Below are positions 60,880 to 64,000 of a stretch of 64,000 bases of DNA, piece after piece (within the stretch, counting starts at the first letter, position 1; each line of letters starts with the position of its first letter). The stretch is from contig MBPM02000072.1 of assembly GCA_001695595.3 (NCBI GenBank), positions 372,001 through 436,000 of the forward strand, written 5' to 3'. Origin of the DNA: Plasmopara viticola (lineage: Eukaryota; Oomycota; Peronosporomycetes; Peronosporales; Peronosporaceae). The position numbers and the translations under genes were made by a program. The notes below the pieces were generated by a model. It was not told the origin of the DNA. It searched no databases and saw nothing but the letters and a program-made list of their open reading frames with translations.

Positions 60880-61982
60880 ACTTCAGTGCTATGGGCATCT
60901 AACACTGTATAGCACTTCTAGGAATATCAACAAAAAAGCTTTTGACAGCAAAATTTAATCAGTGCTTGAAAAGAAAAACGATTATATGTGGTGGCAAACT
61001 GAACAGCTTTGATGATATTATATGTAAACAACCCATATTTTCCAAATTTTAATTATGTGTGATATTGTATTGACAAAGTTGATCATGAAGGGACTAAAGA
61101 CTAGAAATTTGTCTTATCGGAAAAGCTTGTATGTCCCTGCTTGTCTCTTCTCAAGTGCTGAGTGAGTCCGCCACACATTCTTATAATACTATACATATTT
61201 GCTTTGCTACCAATCAATTTTTCAAGTCCTCACGAGTTTATTTACGATTCACGAACTTAATTGGCTTAGAGAAAAATTGTACTGCAACCGAATTGATGTG
61301 TTCTATTGGTTTTGATAGCCTCTTTAAACTTTCTCTCCCTTTAAACTTTCTCTGTCTCGTAGAGGCCATTGGTATATTATAGCAACCAGTTAAAACTTCT
61401 CGATGTAAAGCCAATAATGTCTTTTTTCAACAGACTGCTACGACTGTATCATATTCAAGGTATTAGTACAACAAGTTCTACTTGCGACGACGATGATAAA
61501 TTATAGTCCTGGATGAGCACATTTATCAGCATATACTCAGTAAGAATCTTGGACCTGCTGAACCAAGCAAGTGTGGGTGGCGGAGTGAATTGACACAGCA
61601 CCAAACGACTTGCAACCGAGAAAAATATTGCAGTCACCGACACTAATTACACACCGATTTATCGATGCTGTGATTGGCAAGGTAGCCTCATACAAAGACA
61701 TAGTGATGCCGTCGACTAAGACTGAACGCATCACGACTCTTCGACCAGATCAAAAAACAAATATTGAATCGTTCCTCATAATCAGCATAGGCCATACCGG
61801 CATGTTTTCGGCTCAACATAAACTGGAAAGGGCAAAAGATTGAAACAAGAAGTTTACATTTTGTTAATATACCCCCCCCCCGCTTCTTGTGCTAATTTCT
61901 AGCTTCGATTGTCAAACTTAAATAGAGGGCAGCTTTTAAACCATATGCTTGATCGTAGAGAGTGTAACTCACACTCTCTACA
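60880..61982 (-). repeat. 4.3-kb inverted repeat, right arm
   Basis: Read on the minus strand it begins TGTAGAGAG at 61982 with a perfect hairpin (61955-61981; 11-bp stem, loop AACTC), then GATCAAGCATATG as in the left arm. The plus-strand frame 61131-61382 (NTIHICFATNQF) parallels DAIYICFTTTLI of the left arm. A run of C bases near 61871-61881 interrupts it. Confidence 0.6.
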
Positions 61983-64000
61983 GAAAATTAGATACTCGCA
62001 AAATGAGAGTATGGAAAACCAAGAGAGACATTAAAAAGTAAGCGAGGCCTTCAAAACGAACAATGTACATAAAATACCTTCCAATGACAATGATGGACAT
62101 TTTTGAATCGTGCGAAGGATTTTGCAGCACCAACAGGGGTAGACGTGCCACACTTACTCGTATTGTCAATCGTGTATCGAAGTCAAGATGTCTTTTCAAA
62201 TCGATTTGAAAGCAGTACATAGCCTAGATAGGGAGTACGTTATCTGAGGACCAGTGTATGTGCAAATTAGTGAAATGTTTAAGGTTTGATAATTATTGTA
62301 AGACGTTATCATCATAATATATAAAAACAGTTCATTCGTACTCTACGGTAATATAATTTTACTTAGTCTTGCATGAGTGCTATAACAAACGTTTGTGTCA
62401 GGTAGATAGCGATCTGCAACTTCTAATGCTTTTGGATATAAAGAGAAGGTCGGATATGTATTTTATACAACTGTTTAGCAACGATCCCGTTGCACCTGGC
62501 TGCACATATAATCAATCTACAACTGAGTCTATAGAAATCTCTTTTTGTGAGAATGAAGCAGCTCGCTCACTTGCATAAATGCCTACAAATCGCGCTGAAA
62601 AAAAACTGATCTCTTTGCTGGGCTGCGATAAATAATCGTTTAAGGATCCGACGCAAACAATGCGCATACAGAAGTGTTCTTGAGCCTTTATAAGTAGAGT
62701 ACAGCACCTTATAATTTGCGTCGGTACGACTAGCGGGTATCTACCCATGCTACAACTGCTGTCTGCGCAGCAGGTTCCTGTACTTTTACTGAGATATCAA
62801 ATAACAATCATATTTCTGAGTTTAAATGGATCGGCAGAGAGCGCCTCCAAGGCTCGCAGACAAGATTGGTTAACATTTCCTTAGATGAGGTAGTGCTCTC
62901 TAATTGAGGCGGATTAAAGCTTTAGCCGCCTTGAGTTAAGAGCTCGTTTGGCAGAGAAAGTTTCGACTCTTCTTTCAGAGTACGTACTAAACGTGGGTAC
63001 GAGGTGTTCCATTTTATCATATCTTGTTTTAGAGAGCCGTAAAAAAGCACACAATGCCAAGTTATACTTTTGTGGAGTTTTGTAGGTATTTTTGTGGCCT
63101 TTCGGCTGCATGTTGGGACAAAATGCGAGTGACCTCATTCCCGAGTCCAACGCACAGGACTTGAGCTATCCGCCCCGGGCTTTGCATGTTGCCGAAGGCA
63201 TAGCATTTTTTAGGAATTTAGATCCTATCAAACGCACAAGCTGCACTCAAGCCCACGGCCGTAAGAATTTTTTTCCGAGGTGACCAACTTATTCATTGTA
63301 ATACTCGGAAGATTGACCCACACCACAATATGCTCTGCATATAAACAATAGTAGTGACAGTGCTGGGAAGTGCCCAACAGTGCCCTTATAACATTCTGAT
63401 CTCTAGGCTTACGAAACATACCTGAGTCATATGTGATGCGGTAGTGAAAGCACGCGAGTAGATGTTGTAAGATCACGCTAAAACGATGGCTTCTTTCGAG
63501 AGAAGTGACGGTCATGAATGTCACGCAAGAATTGGCCTTTATGAAAACTGGCGCTGCGCAAGCTGGTTAACTACTGCTCTTCTTGGCAACAAGTCGTGCA
63601 TTGGCCGAATAGTACATATTTTAAAGGTTCTCTTTTAAATTGTTCAACCCGTTGCTCAAACAGTGAATAGACTTTTAATGGGACCACACCACCCAAAAAA
63701 AAGCGAGTCACATTGCCCCTACCAAGCTGCTTTGACAACTTCGCCCACGGAAAAATGTGCCGACAATTATCGTCTTTATCTTCGTTAAATTTCTCCTGTC
63801 TTCAAAGTATGACGTTATTAAGGAGGAATCCCATGTCGGGCCTTTGTCCCCTCGACACCAAGGACTTCCATGTTTGTTTGGCTGTGAGTTTTCGCATGGC
63901 CTGTGAGTGTAGAATTATACCCTAACACCATAAGGGGCTTTCCCGGTCAATATAATAGCGTTGTCATCTGTTTGACGTTTCTTCGCGGGCTTAGTGGGCT
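61983..64000. other. Gene desert to window end
   Basis: Only short frames of 60-100 codons on both strands; no domain, repeat or RNA gene recognised. Confidence 0.5.

Noticed and set aside
61871..61881. Run of about eleven C bases as a special signal
   Set aside because: A homopolymer in a decayed repeat arm is more likely slippage or a sequencing artefact.

Overview
This window looks like nuclear DNA of an oomycete (stramenopile), most likely a Peronosporales plant pathogen related to Phytophthora or Plasmopara. Four things point that way: compact genes with short GT-AG introns (58-99 nt in every splice model built here), a canonical H3 of the oomycete type, tightly packed gene islands, and long AT-rich deserts of broken transposons between them. 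The lineage is inferred from gene style and not from any database match. An intact IFT20 gene suggests a species that still makes flagellated zoospores, because downy mildews that lost zoospores lost much of this machinery.

Layout. 1-5.9 kb: repeat relics. 5.9-8.0 kb: a six-exon ataxin-10-like gene (+). 8.8-9.2 kb: a divergent histone H3-like gene (-) whose N-terminal tail carries an exact in-frame tandem duplication. 10.6-12.6 kb: PEX4 (-) and IFT20 (+) head to head, then canonical histone H3 (-). 12.6-18.2 kb: repeat relics. 18.2-30.8 kb: the densest island, with TGS1 (-) head to head with a SEL1-repeat/LamG ER membrane protein (+), the GATOR2 subunit WDR24 (-), an unrecognised coiled-coil protein (-) and a tentative spliced gene (+). 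30.8-42.5 kb: a desert with a hAT relic, a degenerate tandem repeat and a large inverted repeat. 42.6-49.9 kb: a helical-repeat protein (-), an HSF-type transcription factor (+) and CDC6/ORC1-like replication ATPase (-). 49.9-64 kb: a desert with a 1.1-kb inverted repeat, a Tc1/mariner relic between direct repeats, and a 4.3-kb inverted repeat.

The genes are housekeeping functions (replication licensing, snRNA cap hypermethylation, nutrient signalling, ER quality control, peroxisome import, flagellar transport, chromatin) and form no single pathway. The strongest arrangement signal is economy of space. Two divergent pairs have start codons only 84-85 bp apart, and two convergent pairs have stop codons only 39 and 86 bp apart. 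Exon joins were worked out by eye from frame, splice dinucleotides and family conservation. No new biological system was established. The best candidate for something undescribed is the H3-like gene with the duplicated tail, followed by the inverted-repeat elements.
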